This document shows, in pieces, positions 1 to 7,768 of a stretch of DNA of 64,000 bases. Numbering within the stretch: the first letter of the stretch is position 1; each line of letters opens with the position of its first letter. Source of the DNA: G020354085 sp964482055 (GTDB taxonomy: Bacteria > Pseudomonadota > Gammaproteobacteria > Acidiferrobacterales > Sulfurifustaceae); contig CAYZVX010000005.1 in assembly GCA_964482055.1 (NCBI GenBank), positions 7,697-71,696 of the forward strand, in the 5' to 3' direction. The notes beneath the pieces are model-generated. The model was not told where the DNA came from. It did not search any database and saw only the letters and a program-made list of their open reading frames with translations. Made by a program: the position numbers and the translations under genes.

Positions 1-1
1 G

Positions 2-20
2 CACCCACCTCCGGTGGGTG
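2..20. other. 8-bp perfect hairpin downstream of dsrP
   Basis: CACCCACC and GGTGGGTG form a perfect 8-bp stem around a 3-nt loop. It lies about 80 bases beyond the dsrP stop. No T-run is visible on the plus side, and the minus-strand side lies outside the window, so a terminator role for the dsr transcript cannot be decided. Confidence 0.4.
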
Positions 21-27
21 TATCAAG

Positions 28-83
28 GGTTTCAGGTTTCAAGCTTCAGGTGACCAGTTTACCAACTGGAAACCTCAAAGCTT
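28..83. repeat. Heptamer repeat array downstream of dsrP
   Basis: Eight consecutive 7-base blocks start at base 28. The first two are identical (GGTTTCA) and the third is a near copy (AGCTTCA); later blocks drift. The centre contains CCAGTT-TACC-AACTGG, so the transcript could fold. This is one of eight heptamer-periodic spacers in the window. Confidence 0.6.
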
Positions 84-98
84 AGACCGCAATGCAGG

Positions 99-1340
99 TT
101 AGGCCGCAGCCGGCCCGGCCTTGGCGGCACGGGCCTCGTGGTGCGGATCGGCGTCCGCGTCGGCCAGGCTCTGCGGCAGGAACGGCAGCACCCGCACGGC
201 AAAGACGACCATGACCAGCGCGATCGCGATGCCGCTCACGCCGAGCAGCAGCTCGGGCGCGCTCGGGCTATAGGCCGCCACGACTCCGTCGAAGAAGCTC
301 GAGCCGACAACTTCCTTGCCGGGGAGCAGGGGCATGGGGTAAGCCTGCCCGCCGATGATCGTGACGTACATCTGGGCGAGGCCCCCGAGCACGACCAGCA
401 CGCAGGCCAGCACTACCAGCGCCCGCGACCGGCCCAGACCCGAATGGAAGCAGATGAGCAGCGGCACCACGCTGCCCAACAGGATCTGGCCGATCCAGAA
501 CATGCGCGTCACCACGCCGCCGTCGAGGAGCACGAAGGCCTCGACCCCGTGGCGCTGGGTGATGTAAAGATTGGTGAGGTGGTAGACGACCACGAAATAG
601 AGCGAGGCTGCGACGAACACCCCGAGCAGGTTGCGCAGGCGCGCGAACACGACGTCGCCAAACTCGCGTCCCGACCAGCGCATGCCCGCCAGCAGCACGA
701 CCAGATAGATGGCCAGGCCGTAGGTGAACGAGAACACGATGAACATCGGCGCCATGACCGCCGTATCGTAGGCATCGCGCGCGACCAGGAAGCCGAAAAT
801 CGAGCCGGTACCGGTGGTCAGGACCAGGCGCCAGATGAAGGCGAACATCCCGACCGGTTTGGAATACGCGGCCATGCGCCGCTCCATCATCATCCACAGA
901 TAGACGATGACGACCGCGAAGAATCCGGTGTACAGAAAAATGTTCCAAGCGAAGATCGATTTGAAGTTGTAATAAGTCATCGCCACGATCAACCGGTCGG
1001 GGCGCCCGAGGTCGAGGACCAGCACCGCCAGGCCGCCGGCGAGCAGGGCGATGGCGAGCAGGCCGGAGAGCCGCGCGAGCGGCTTGTACAGCGCGCGGCC
1101 GAACACCGAGGCGATCGACGCGACATTGAGGGCGCCCGAGGCTGCGACGATCAGGAACACGGCAAACACGTGCGGTGTGCCCCACACGATCTGGTTGGTC
1201 ATGCCCGTGACCCAGTGGCCCTGGTGCTCCATGTACCAGGCAGCACCCAGGCCGGCCAGCACCACGGCGCCAAGGATGGCGAACAGCGCGTAAAAGCCGG
1301 CGCTGCGGCCTTCGATTTCCCTGTAGTGGATATGTGCCAT
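99..1340 (-). CDS. dsrP: DsrP, NrfD-type membrane subunit of DsrMKJOP
   Basis: This is the integral membrane quinone-interacting subunit of the DsrMKJOP complex, which moves electrons between the quinone pool and the cytoplasmic and periplasmic partners of sulfur oxidation. The 413-residue protein is almost entirely hydrophobic, with about ten predicted helices, and belongs to the NrfD/PsrC family. It begins with the motif HIHYREIEGRS and has a polar, Asp/His/Ala-rich cytoplasmic tail. I chose the ATG at 1340. An upstream TTG at 1370 is in frame but lies inside the heptamer repeat between dsrO and dsrP. It is the last dsr gene visible; dsrN would be expected next, outside the window. Confidence 0.93.
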   Translation of the reverse strand: MAHIHYREIEGRSAGFYALFAILGAVVLAGLGAAWYMEHQGHWVTGMTNQIVWGTPHVFAVFLIVAASGALNVASIASVFGRALYKPLARLSGLLAIALLAGGLAVLVLDLGRPDRLIVAMTYYNFKSIFAWNIFLYTGFFAVVIVYLWMMMERRMAAYSKPVGMFAFIWRLVLTTGTGSIFGFLVARDAYDTAVMAPMFIVFSFTYGLAIYLVVLLAGMRWSGREFGDVVFARLRNLLGVFVAASLYFVVVYHLTNLYITQRHGVEAFVLLDGGVVTRMFWIGQILLGSVVPLLICFHSGLGRSRALVVLACVLVVLGGLAQMYVTIIGGQAYPMPLLPGKEVVGSSFFDGVVAAYSPSAPELLLGVSGIAIALVMVVFAVRVLPFLPQSLADADADPHHEARAAKAGPAAA

Positions 1341-1346
1341 GTGGTT

Positions 1347-1380
1347 CAGCTCGAAATTCGGGACTCGCAACTCGAGACTA
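1347..1380. repeat. Heptamer repeat between dsrO and dsrP
   Basis: Read on the minus strand, the dsrO stop runs straight into 7-base units TCTCGAG, TTGCGAG, TCCCGAA and TTTCGAG, then the dsrP start region. The repeats fill almost the whole 37-base intercistronic gap. They therefore sit where the dsrP ribosome binding site should be; no clean Shine-Dalgarno is visible. Confidence 0.6.
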
Positions 1381-2103
1381 GAGGTTCTGGTACCGCACGC
1401 CGGTGTTGAGACTCAGGTCGGGGCGCAGTTGCGTGGATGGCGCGGACGAAAGTCTCTGTCGGATCTCGCTGTTGTTGTCGTTGAGATCGCCGAACACCAT
1501 GGCCTTACCGCCGTCCCGGGTGCAGGCCTCGACACAGGCCGGAATGCGCCCCGCGTCGACGCGGTGCACGCACAGCGTGCACGACTCAACCGTGCCCTTG
1601 CCACGCGGCACGTGCGGCTTCTGGCCAGTCGTATTTTCATGAATGAAAGAGCGCGCCTTGTAAGGGCAGGCCATCATGCAGTAGCGACAGCCGATGCAGA
1701 TGTGCTTGTCGACCAGCACGATGCCATCGGCCCGCCGGAACGAGGCGCCGGTCGGACAGACATCAACACAGGGCGGATGCTCGCAATGCTGGCACATGAC
1801 CGGCAGCGTCTGGACGTATCCGGTCTGTTTGTCTTTGAGCGTAACGGTGCGGATCCACTGCGCGTCGGTCGCCGGTCGGCCGTGGCCAACGACGCCATTT
1901 TCCTCGTGACAGGCGCTGACGCAGGCACCGCAGTCGGTGCATTTGGCGATATCGATCACGATGCCCCAGCGCTGCAACGCCGATACGGCCTGCTCGGGTG
2001 AGCGCGCCTGGGCGAGCTCGACGAGCCGCAGGCTCGGCACGGCGGCAGCGCCGGCCAGCGCGGCGGCTCCCCAACCCAGAAACTGGCGGCGGTTTATGTC
2101 CAT
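1378..2103 (-). CDS. dsrO: DsrO, Tat-exported iron-sulfur subunit
   Basis: This is the periplasmic ferredoxin-like subunit of DsrMKJOP and is thought to relay electrons between DsrJ and the membrane subunit DsrP. The 241-residue precursor starts with a twin-arginine signal (RRQFLGW, residues 5-11) followed by an Ala-rich stretch to about residue 33. The mature part has four cysteine groups of the NrfC/PsrB type: CTDCGACVSAC, CQHCEHPPCVDVC, CIGCRYCMMAC and CTLC...CVEAC. That is enough for several [4Fe-4S] clusters. It starts 2 bases after the dsrJ stop and is translationally linked to it. Confidence 0.95.
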   Translation of the reverse strand: MDINRRQFLGWGAAALAGAAAVPSLRLVELAQARSPEQAVSALQRWGIVIDIAKCTDCGACVSACHEENGVVGHGRPATDAQWIRTVTLKDKQTGYVQTLPVMCQHCEHPPCVDVCPTGASFRRADGIVLVDKHICIGCRYCMMACPYKARSFIHENTTGQKPHVPRGKGTVESCTLCVHRVDAGRIPACVEACTRDGGKAMVFGDLNDNNSEIRQRLSSAPSTQLRPDLSLNTGVRYQNL

Positions 2104-2105
2104 GG

Positions 2106-2513
2106 CTAGTTCCCCGCGGTCAGCCGTGACGCGGCGGCGGCCTTGTCCTTTTCGGGCGTGGCCGCGTGGCAGTCGAAGCAGTCGATCTTGACGGCCGCGT
2201 AGGTGTGACAGCTCTGGCAGAAGCCGTCCTTGCCGAGCACGCTATTGGTGCGGGGATCGGCATGGCAGTTCACACAGTTCTTAAAGCTGTGCTTCACGGT
2301 GCGAATGCCGCGGTGCACCGTTTCGTCGCGCTGATGCAGGATGAACTTCATGTGATCGCGGCGCATGACGTCAGTCGGCTCGACACATTTTTCGCCCGGT
2401 TGTGTCTGTACGGCCGGCAGCGGCACGCGCGCCGGCTTGTTCGCCTGTGTCGCCCAAGCGGCGGCCGCGAACGCCACGGTGAGCAACACCCCGATCAGCT
2501 TTGTCGTCTTCAC
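2106..2513 (-). CDS. dsrJ: DsrJ, periplasmic triheme cytochrome c
   Basis: This is the triheme cytochrome of DsrMKJOP. The 135-residue protein has an N-terminal signal or anchor (KLIGVLLTVAFAAAAWA) and three haem-binding motifs, CVNCH, CQSCH and CFDCH. A separate conserved cysteine in GEKCVEP matches the Cys that serves as an unusual His/Cys haem ligand in A. vinosum DsrJ (family knowledge). I chose GTG at 2513 because it starts directly before the signal peptide and has AAGAG upstream; longer in-frame extensions lack family character. The 43-base gap after dsrL is filled with heptamer repeats. Confidence 0.92.
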   Translation of the reverse strand: MKTTKLIGVLLTVAFAAAAWATQANKPARVPLPAVQTQPGEKCVEPTDVMRRDHMKFILHQRDETVHRGIRTVKHSFKNCVNCHADPRTNSVLGKDGFCQSCHTYAAVKIDCFDCHAATPEKDKAAAASRLTAGN

Positions 2514-2520
2514 GCTCTTC

Positions 2521-2555
2521 AACTCGAAACTCGGAACTCGAGACCCGAAACTGGG
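2521..2555. repeat. Heptamer repeat between dsrL and dsrJ
   Basis: Five perfectly phased 7-base units occupy 35 of the 43 bases between the dsrL stop and the dsrJ start. On the plus strand, two copies of AACTCGA flank AACTCGG, followed by GACCCGA and AACTGGG. This is the cleanest array in the window and the closest to a gene's translation start. Confidence 0.75.
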
Positions 2556-2556
2556 T

Positions 2557-4563
2557 TTAGTGGTCTCCCATGCCCATCTTGATGTAGCCAGTCGGGCAGA
2601 CGTCCGCGCAGATGTGACAGCCGATGCACAGGTCGTAGTCGGTATAGACATAGCGGCCCATGGTGTACTCGCTCTTCGGGGTGCGCTTGACTGCGGTCTG
2701 CGGGCAGTAGATCACGCAATTGTCGCACTCGAAGCACAGGCCGCAGCTCATGCAGCGCTTGGCCTCCGCGATCGCCTGCGACTCATCGAGACCCTTCACG
2801 CGTTCCTGAAAATGCCCGAGCACCTCTTCAGCGCTCGGAACCACCTCCACGCGCTTGTGGCGCGGGGTGTACGTGAAGTGGCCGAGGAACAGCTCATCGG
2901 CCTGGCAGACTTCCGAGGCCGAGCGGTCTTCGTAGTTATGGATGGCGTAACCGCCGACGGCCTTGCCCTGTTCCGAGGTGCCGCGCAAACCGCGGTCGAT
3001 TGGACGCTCGTCTTCCGGACCCGCTGGCCTGAACTCCTTCGGCGTCAAACCCACCTCGTTCAGCTTGGCGAGCAGGTTGAAGTGATGAACGTCCACTTTG
3101 GGCCGCTTGCCGAGGCCTTCCTTCTTGAGGTAGTGGTCAATGGTCTCGGCGGCGATCGAGGCCTGGCCGATGACGGTTGTGAGCAGATGCGGGCGGATGA
3201 TGTCGCCACAGACGAAGTAGCCGGGTTTGCCGGGCACCTGGTAGAACTTGTCGGCGTTGATCAGGCCCTTGCCGTTGTCGAACTGCTCCATGCCCTTGAA
3301 GTTGCCGATCTGGCCGATGGCCGAGACGATGAGGTCGGCCTCGAGGTCCTGCTCGCTGCCGGGTTTCTCGACCGGCTTGCCGCTCGAGTAGTCGAGTTCC
3401 ACCACGCGCAGGGCCTTGGCGCGACCCTTGTCGTCGAGAATCACCTTCACCGGCTGCAGCGCGCCGCGGATCTTGACGCCCTCGCGCTGCGCGTCTTCGA
3501 TTTCGTGCTTGGCGGCGTTCATCTTCTCGACCGGCTGGCGCGAGATCAGCAGCACCTCGGCGCCTTCCTTGCGGGCCGTGGTGGCGACGTCGTGCGCGGT
3601 CTGGCCGAGCACCACGTACTCGGGACGTTCGGTCTCCTTCATCTCCTTGATGTAGCCAAGGCGGCGCGCCACCGAGGCCACGTCGATCGAGGTGTCACCG
3701 CCGCCGACCACGACGACGCGGCCGGCGACGGCCTTCAGGCGCCCCTGGTTGAAGGCCTCGAGAAACGCCACACCGCTGATGCAATTGGGCGCATTCGCCC
3801 CCTCAACCGGCAGCATGCGGCCGGACTGGCAGCCGATCGCGAACAGCACGGCGTCGTAGTTCTTTTCCAGATCCGCAAGCGGCACGTCGGTGCCGACGCG
3901 CGTCTTGGTGCGGACCTCGACGCCCATGGCGACGATGCGGTTGATCTCTCCGTCTAGCACTTCGCGCGGCAGGCGATAGCCCGGCACCCCATAGCGCGCC
4001 ATGCCGCCCAGCTGCTCGTGGTCGTCAAACACCGTGACCGCGTGGCCCTTGCGGCGCAGCTGGTAGGCGGCGGCAAGCCCGGCGGGACCGCCGCCGATAA
4101 TGGCGATTCTCTTGCCGGACGGTTGCGCTTCCGGGACGAAGGCGAACTTGTTGGCGAGTGCGGTGTCGCCGATGTACTGCTCCACGGAGTTGATGCCGAC
4201 GTAGTCCTCCACGGCGTTGCGGTTGCAGCCGCTCTGGCACGGCGCCGGACACACGCGGCCCATCATGGACGGGAAAGGGTTCGCGTCAGTGAGGCGGCGG
4301 AAGGCGTACTCCTGCATGGTCGTGCCCTTCGCCGGTTTCTCGATGCCGCGCACGATGTTGAGCCAGCCGCGGATGTCCTCGCCCGAGGGGCAGCTCGCCT
4401 GGCACGGCGGGGTCTTGTGCACGTAAGTCGGGCACTTGTCGGTCTCGTCCGCCACGAAGATCTTCTCGTGCAGCGAGCGCCACTTGTAGTCACCATCCTT
4501 GAATCGACGGAACGTGTAGCCGGGCTGGGCGCCTTGCTTCATCTTGTCGCCGGGAGTTGCCAT
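2557..4563 (-). CDS. dsrL: DsrL, NAD(P)-linked iron-sulfur flavoprotein
   Basis: DsrL is the NAD(P)H:acceptor oxidoreductase that partners rDsrAB and is essential for sulfur oxidation in A. vinosum. The 668-residue protein has an N-terminal GltD-like Fe-S part (CQASC, CPAPCQSGC), an FAD dinucleotide fold (GGGPAGLAAAY, near residue 150), and an NAD(P) fold (VVVGGGDTSIDVA, near residue 285). A C-terminal ferredoxin domain follows, with CMSCGLCFECDNC and CIGCHICADVC. The C-terminal ferredoxin extension separates it from plain GltD and from archaeal homologues. A small inverted repeat (TTCGGA/TCCGAA) lies just before the ATG. The gene lies between dsrK and dsrJ, as in the canonical operon. Confidence 0.95.
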   Translation of the reverse strand: MATPGDKMKQGAQPGYTFRRFKDGDYKWRSLHEKIFVADETDKCPTYVHKTPPCQASCPSGEDIRGWLNIVRGIEKPAKGTTMQEYAFRRLTDANPFPSMMGRVCPAPCQSGCNRNAVEDYVGINSVEQYIGDTALANKFAFVPEAQPSGKRIAIIGGGPAGLAAAYQLRRKGHAVTVFDDHEQLGGMARYGVPGYRLPREVLDGEINRIVAMGVEVRTKTRVGTDVPLADLEKNYDAVLFAIGCQSGRMLPVEGANAPNCISGVAFLEAFNQGRLKAVAGRVVVVGGGDTSIDVASVARRLGYIKEMKETERPEYVVLGQTAHDVATTARKEGAEVLLISRQPVEKMNAAKHEIEDAQREGVKIRGALQPVKVILDDKGRAKALRVVELDYSSGKPVEKPGSEQDLEADLIVSAIGQIGNFKGMEQFDNGKGLINADKFYQVPGKPGYFVCGDIIRPHLLTTVIGQASIAAETIDHYLKKEGLGKRPKVDVHHFNLLAKLNEVGLTPKEFRPAGPEDERPIDRGLRGTSEQGKAVGGYAIHNYEDRSASEVCQADELFLGHFTYTPRHKRVEVVPSAEEVLGHFQERVKGLDESQAIAEAKRCMSCGLCFECDNCVIYCPQTAVKRTPKSEYTMGRYVYTDYDLCIGCHICADVCPTGYIKMGMGDH

Positions 4564-4613
4564 GTTTCGGATCTCCGAATTGTCCGCGTTAGGAGTTGCT
4601 GTTGACCAGGAGT

Positions 4614-6107
4614 TTACTCGTTGACCGCGCCGAGCCGGATGGCATTGCTCACCAGCCCGTGCACGCTCTGAATCATGTCCATCGGGAACTTGTAGTAGGG
4701 CAGAACCTTGGTGAACTGCGCCTTGCAGATCGCGCAGATCGCCGCGATGTGCGTAACACCGTACTCCTCGACCACCTGCTTGAGCGCGAGCATGCGCGGC
4801 GCCGTGCCCTTGACGCGCAACTCGATGAGCTCATCGGTCAGGATGCCGCCGCCGCCGCCGCAGCAATAGGTGCTCTCGTAGATCGTCTCGGGCGCCATGT
4901 CGTAGAACTTGTTGCAGGTCGCCCGGATGATCGCGCGCGGGATGATGAACTGCCCGCCCGGCATGTTGCCCATGCGCGAGGCGCGCGCCACGTTGCACGA
5001 ATCGTGGAAGGTGAGAACCTTGTCGTCGTTTGCCGACTTGTCGAACTTGAGCGCGCCGCGCTGCATCAGGTCGTAGGTGAACTCGCAGATGTGCTGCGGG
5101 ACGGGATAGCGCTGGTCGAGGAAGTCGAACGGCCCGATGAGCGTGTTCCAGAAGCTGTAGGCGACGCGCCAGGCATGCCCGCACTCGCCGACCACGATGC
5201 GCTTGACGCCGAGATCGAGCGCCGCCTCGCGGATGCGCCGGGCGACCCTGTAGAGGTTCTCGGGCGAACCCACGAACATGCCGAAATTGCCGGCCTCCGA
5301 GGCGTACGAGGACAGCGTCCAGGACACGCCGGCGGCGTGGAACACCTTGCCGTAGCCGATCAGGCCATCGATGTGCGGCTCGGCGAAGAAGTCGGCCGAC
5401 GGGGTGACCAGCAGCACCTCGGCGCCCTTCACGTCGAGCGGGTACTTCACGTCAACGCCGGTGGCGTCCTTCACGTCCTCCTCGAGGCCGAGCAGGGTAT
5501 CCTCGAGCGCCGGTCCCGGCAGCCCGAGGTTGTTGCCGATCTTGTTGACCTTGACCAGGATCTCGTTGGTGTACTTCTGTCCGAGGCCGACCGAATCCAT
5601 GATCTCGCGCGCCGCCATCGAGATCTCGGCGGTGTCGATGCCGTACGGGCAGAACACCGAACAGCGCCGGCACTGCGAGCACTGGTGGAAGTAGCTATAC
5701 CACTCGTCGAGCACGTCCTTGGTCATGTCCCGCGCGCCCACGAGCTTCGGGAACAGCTTGCCGGCGGTCGTGTAGTAGCGGCGGTAGACCGAGCGCAGCA
5801 GGTCCTGGCGCGCGACCGGCATGTTCTTGGGGTCGGTGGTGCCGAGGTAGTAGTGGCACTTGTCGGTGCAGGCGCCGCACTTCACGCACGAGTCGAGGAA
5901 CACCTGCAGCGCGCGTGACTTGGACACCAGCTCGCCGAGCTTCTCGACCGCTTTCTGTTCCCAGTTCTCCACCAGCTCGCCGGGAAAGCCGAGCGGCTTG
6001 TTGTGGTCGGGCTTGGCCACATACGGCTTCACGCCGGCCATCGCGCCCGGATGGATGTGCGGGATTACCTGGTATTCACCGAGGACGGGTGTTTCGAATT
6101 CGGCCAT
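4614..6107 (-). CDS. dsrK: DsrK, HdrD-like catalytic subunit of DsrMKJOP
   Basis: DsrK is the cytoplasmic HdrD-like subunit thought to reduce or oxidise DsrC at a special Fe-S centre. The 497-residue protein has two ferredoxin motifs, CVKCGACTDKC (near residue 73) and CSQCRRCSVFC (near residue 140). Two CCG-type cysteine regions follow, including HDSCN and YCCGGGGG, which in this family bind the non-cubane or special [4Fe-4S] cluster. Cysteines also occur in AICAICKAQF near the C-terminus. The start is 3 bases after the dsrM stop, so M and K are tightly coupled. Confidence 0.95.
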   Translation of the reverse strand: MAEFETPVLGEYQVIPHIHPGAMAGVKPYVAKPDHNKPLGFPGELVENWEQKAVEKLGELVSKSRALQVFLDSCVKCGACTDKCHYYLGTTDPKNMPVARQDLLRSVYRRYYTTAGKLFPKLVGARDMTKDVLDEWYSYFHQCSQCRRCSVFCPYGIDTAEISMAAREIMDSVGLGQKYTNEILVKVNKIGNNLGLPGPALEDTLLGLEEDVKDATGVDVKYPLDVKGAEVLLVTPSADFFAEPHIDGLIGYGKVFHAAGVSWTLSSYASEAGNFGMFVGSPENLYRVARRIREAALDLGVKRIVVGECGHAWRVAYSFWNTLIGPFDFLDQRYPVPQHICEFTYDLMQRGALKFDKSANDDKVLTFHDSCNVARASRMGNMPGGQFIIPRAIIRATCNKFYDMAPETIYESTYCCGGGGGILTDELIELRVKGTAPRMLALKQVVEEYGVTHIAAICAICKAQFTKVLPYYKFPMDMIQSVHGLVSNAIRLGAVNE

Positions 6108-6110
6108 GGC

Positions 6111-6875
6111 CTACCCCGTTCCGGCGATCTTGGTGTTGTCGATTTGCGCGGACCAGCCGGCGACGTGACGGCGTTCGCGCGGGTTGTCGCGCTGGTTGCG
6201 CGTCGGGCTGAAGAACACGCCCGGGGCGTGCAGGAGCTTCGAGAACGGGAACACGATCATCAAGGCGGCGACCAGCGCCAGGTGCACCAATAAGAAAGCG
6301 CTCGGCGGCAGCGGCTGCCATTCGAACAGCAGGAGCCCCAGCACGAAGGCCTTGAGCGCGACGATGTCGGTGTGCGCCACGAACGTCATCATGAGACCGC
6401 TGCCAGCGATCGCCAGCAGCAGGAGCAACATCAGGTAGTCCGAGGGGCTCGAGATGTACCGCACCCGGTCGACGAGGAAGCGCCGCGCGAGCAGCCCACC
6501 GAGCCCCAGCACCATCGCGTAGCCGGCGTACTTGCCGGCTGCCTGCACGAGCTCGAGGTTAACGAGCGGCCACAGTACGGAGTCCGGCGTCAAGGCGTAG
6601 CGCAGGTGGCGGAAGAAGGCGAGCAGGAGCGACAAGTGAAAGACCCAGCCGAAGATCCAGATCCACTTGTTGGATTTGAACAGGCTTTCGAACAGCACCA
6701 CCTCGCGCGCCATGCGCGCGACGACGCCGGCATAGGTGGTCGGCGCAGGGGTTGTCGGTATTTTCAGCGGCTGCGGTGTTCTGGCGAAGATGTAGATCTT
6801 GCGCGCCACCCCGGCGACAAAGACCAACGTTGCAACGTAGAACAGCAGCGCGTATGTGACGGTAACTGCCGACAT
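6111..6875 (-). CDS. dsrM: DsrM, haem b membrane subunit
   Basis: This is a NarI-like membrane cytochrome b that anchors DsrK and exchanges electrons with quinones. The 254-residue protein has about five hydrophobic segments and several membrane-embedded His residues suitable for haem ligation (for example in GWVFHLSLLLAFFRHLRY and FVAHTD). I chose the ATG at 6875, which has a good GGAGAG ribosome binding site. An in-frame extension up to 7001 would overlap dsrC and has an Arg-rich, non-family sequence. It is followed immediately by dsrK. Confidence 0.93.
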   Translation of the reverse strand: MSAVTVTYALLFYVATLVFVAGVARKIYIFARTPQPLKIPTTPAPTTYAGVVARMAREVVLFESLFKSNKWIWIFGWVFHLSLLLAFFRHLRYALTPDSVLWPLVNLELVQAAGKYAGYAMVLGLGGLLARRFLVDRVRYISSPSDYLMLLLLLAIAGSGLMMTFVAHTDIVALKAFVLGLLLFEWQPLPPSAFLLVHLALVAALMIVFPFSKLLHAPGVFFSPTRNQRDNPRERRHVAGWSAQIDNTKIAGTG

Positions 6876-6904
6876 CAATCTCTCCAAGAAACCGCTGGAG
6901 TCGG

Positions 6905-6931
6905 GGTGGGGGCGGTTATGGCCGCCCCACC
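6905..6931 (-). other. Strong RNA hairpin between dsrC and dsrM
   Basis: On the minus strand GGTGGGGCGG pairs with CCGCCCCCACC across a 6-base loop (ccataa), giving about 10 bp with one bulged C. No T-run follows, so this looks like an mRNA-stabilising or processing element downstream of dsrC rather than a classical terminator. Confidence 0.6.
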
Positions 6932-6958
6932 GAGACGTTGTACCTGTAGGTCTTCGTC

Positions 6959-7291
6959 CTAGACGCAACCGGTCGGCTTGGGCAGGCCGGCGTATTTGCA
7001 CGCCTGCTTGGCCGGGCCGTACGGGAACAGCTCGTACAGATACTTGCTGTTGCCCTTGTCGGCGCCGAGCTTCTTGCCGATCGCTTTGGTCAGCACGCGC
7101 ACGGCCGGGGCGATCTGGTATTCGTCGTAGTACTCGCGCAGGAAGTTGATCACTTCCCAGTGGTTGGGCGTCAGCTCGCAGTTGTCGGCCTTGGCCATCG
7201 CCTTGGCAACTTCCTCGCTCCAGTCCGCACGGTTGACGAGGTAGCCTTCCTCGTCCGTCTCATAGACCTTTCCGTTTACTTCGATTGGCAT
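6959..7291 (-). CDS. dsrC: DsrC, sulfur-carrier protein
   Basis: DsrC carries sulfur as a persulfide or trisulfide between DsrEFH, DsrAB and DsrK. The 110-residue protein ends KPTGCV. Cys109 (penultimate, Cys-A) and Cys98 (Cys-B, in QACKYAG) are separated by ten residues, the hallmark of true DsrC that distinguishes it from TusE, which has only Cys-A. The initiation region has GGAG seven bases upstream. It is preceded by a 162-base spacer with three hairpins and followed by another hairpin, suggesting separate control of its mRNA level. Compare the cysteine-less paralogue at 14175-14513. Confidence 0.97.
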   Translation of the reverse strand: MPIEVNGKVYETDEEGYLVNRADWSEEVAKAMAKADNCELTPNHWEVINFLREYYDEYQIAPAVRVLTKAIGKKLGADKGNSKYLYELFPYGPAKQACKYAGLPKPTGCV

Positions 7292-7334
7292 GTCACGTTC
7301 TCCTCAACAGAGTTAGATGTAGGCTCAAACTAGC

Positions 7335-7453
7335 GCCCAGTGCCCGAGGCGACCGCTCTTTCGGCACCGGGCCCTTGCCCCGAGAAACTCGCCCTGTTTC
7401 CCGGGGCGCCAAAACCGCCGACTCCGAAAAAGCTTCGCCACGGAAGCCGGCGG
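7335..7453 (-). promoter_or_regulatory. Structured RNA spacer between dsrH and dsrC (three hairpins)
   Basis: Read on the minus strand, three stems follow one another. First, CCGCCG (7448-7453) pairs with CGGCGG (7415-7420) and is followed by TTTT; inside it, GCTTC and GAAGC form a smaller hairpin followed by five Ts. Second, GCCCCG pairs with CGGGGC (7377-7407). Third, a 12-bp stem with one bulge and one G-U pair spans 7335-7372 with a 13-nt loop. The first could act as a weak terminator or attenuator after dsrH. Together they separate dsrC from the upstream half of the operon. The function is inferred from structure only. Confidence 0.55.
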
Positions 7454-7759
7454 CTAGAGCCAGGATTCTACTGCTTTATGTTGGGTTACCAAGTCAACAA
7501 ACCCGCCATAGTCGACGGCTTGAACCCCGTCGATCAACCGGTCACTCATACCGCGCGCCTCTACGTCCGGCCCGAGCACGTAGACCTTGATCGACTTCAT
7601 GGCGTCACCCAGCTTCCTGGCGGCTGGTGTTCCCTTCACGGCGGCGTAGATGCCGTCCTCGATCAGCAGCACCGAGCTGCCGGTCTTGGCGTGCGCGAGG
7701 CAGGCATCGAACGTGTTGCGCTCGTACGGAGACTTGTTCACGGTATGAAGCAGCGCCAT
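7454..7759 (-). CDS. dsrH: DsrH, sulfur-relay subunit (TusB-like)
   Basis: DsrH is the smallest subunit of the cytoplasmic DsrE2F2H2 sulfur-transfer complex. The 101-residue protein carries Cys20 (in TFDACLAH), which matches the strictly conserved Cys20 of A. vinosum DsrH. It ends with a Trp-Leu pair typical of TusB/DsrH. The start is 9 bases after the dsrF stop. The first hairpin of the dsrH-dsrC spacer begins directly at its stop codon. Confidence 0.93.
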   Translation of the reverse strand: MALLHTVNKSPYERNTFDACLAHAKTGSSVLLIEDGIYAAVKGTPAARKLGDAMKSIKVYVLGPDVEARGMSDRLIDGVQAVDYGGFVDLVTQHKAVESWL

Positions 7760-7768
7760 CGTTTTTCC

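Noticed and set aside
2..20. Hairpin at the window start as terminator of the dsr operon
   Set aside because: No T-run can be seen on the relevant side, and further dsr genes normally follow dsrP; kept only as a structure.
2365..3957. Open frame of 530 codons on the plus strand through dsrL and dsrJ
   Set aside because: It is antisense to dsrL, whose cofactor motifs are all intact. The predicted protein is low-complexity Ala/Leu/Val/Arg. The similar plus-strand frames over dsrK and dsrB were rejected for the same reason.
6876..7001. N-terminal extension of DsrM
   Set aside because: It would overlap dsrC and cover the hairpin between the genes; the ATG at 6875 has a strong GGAGAG site and starts directly before the first helix.
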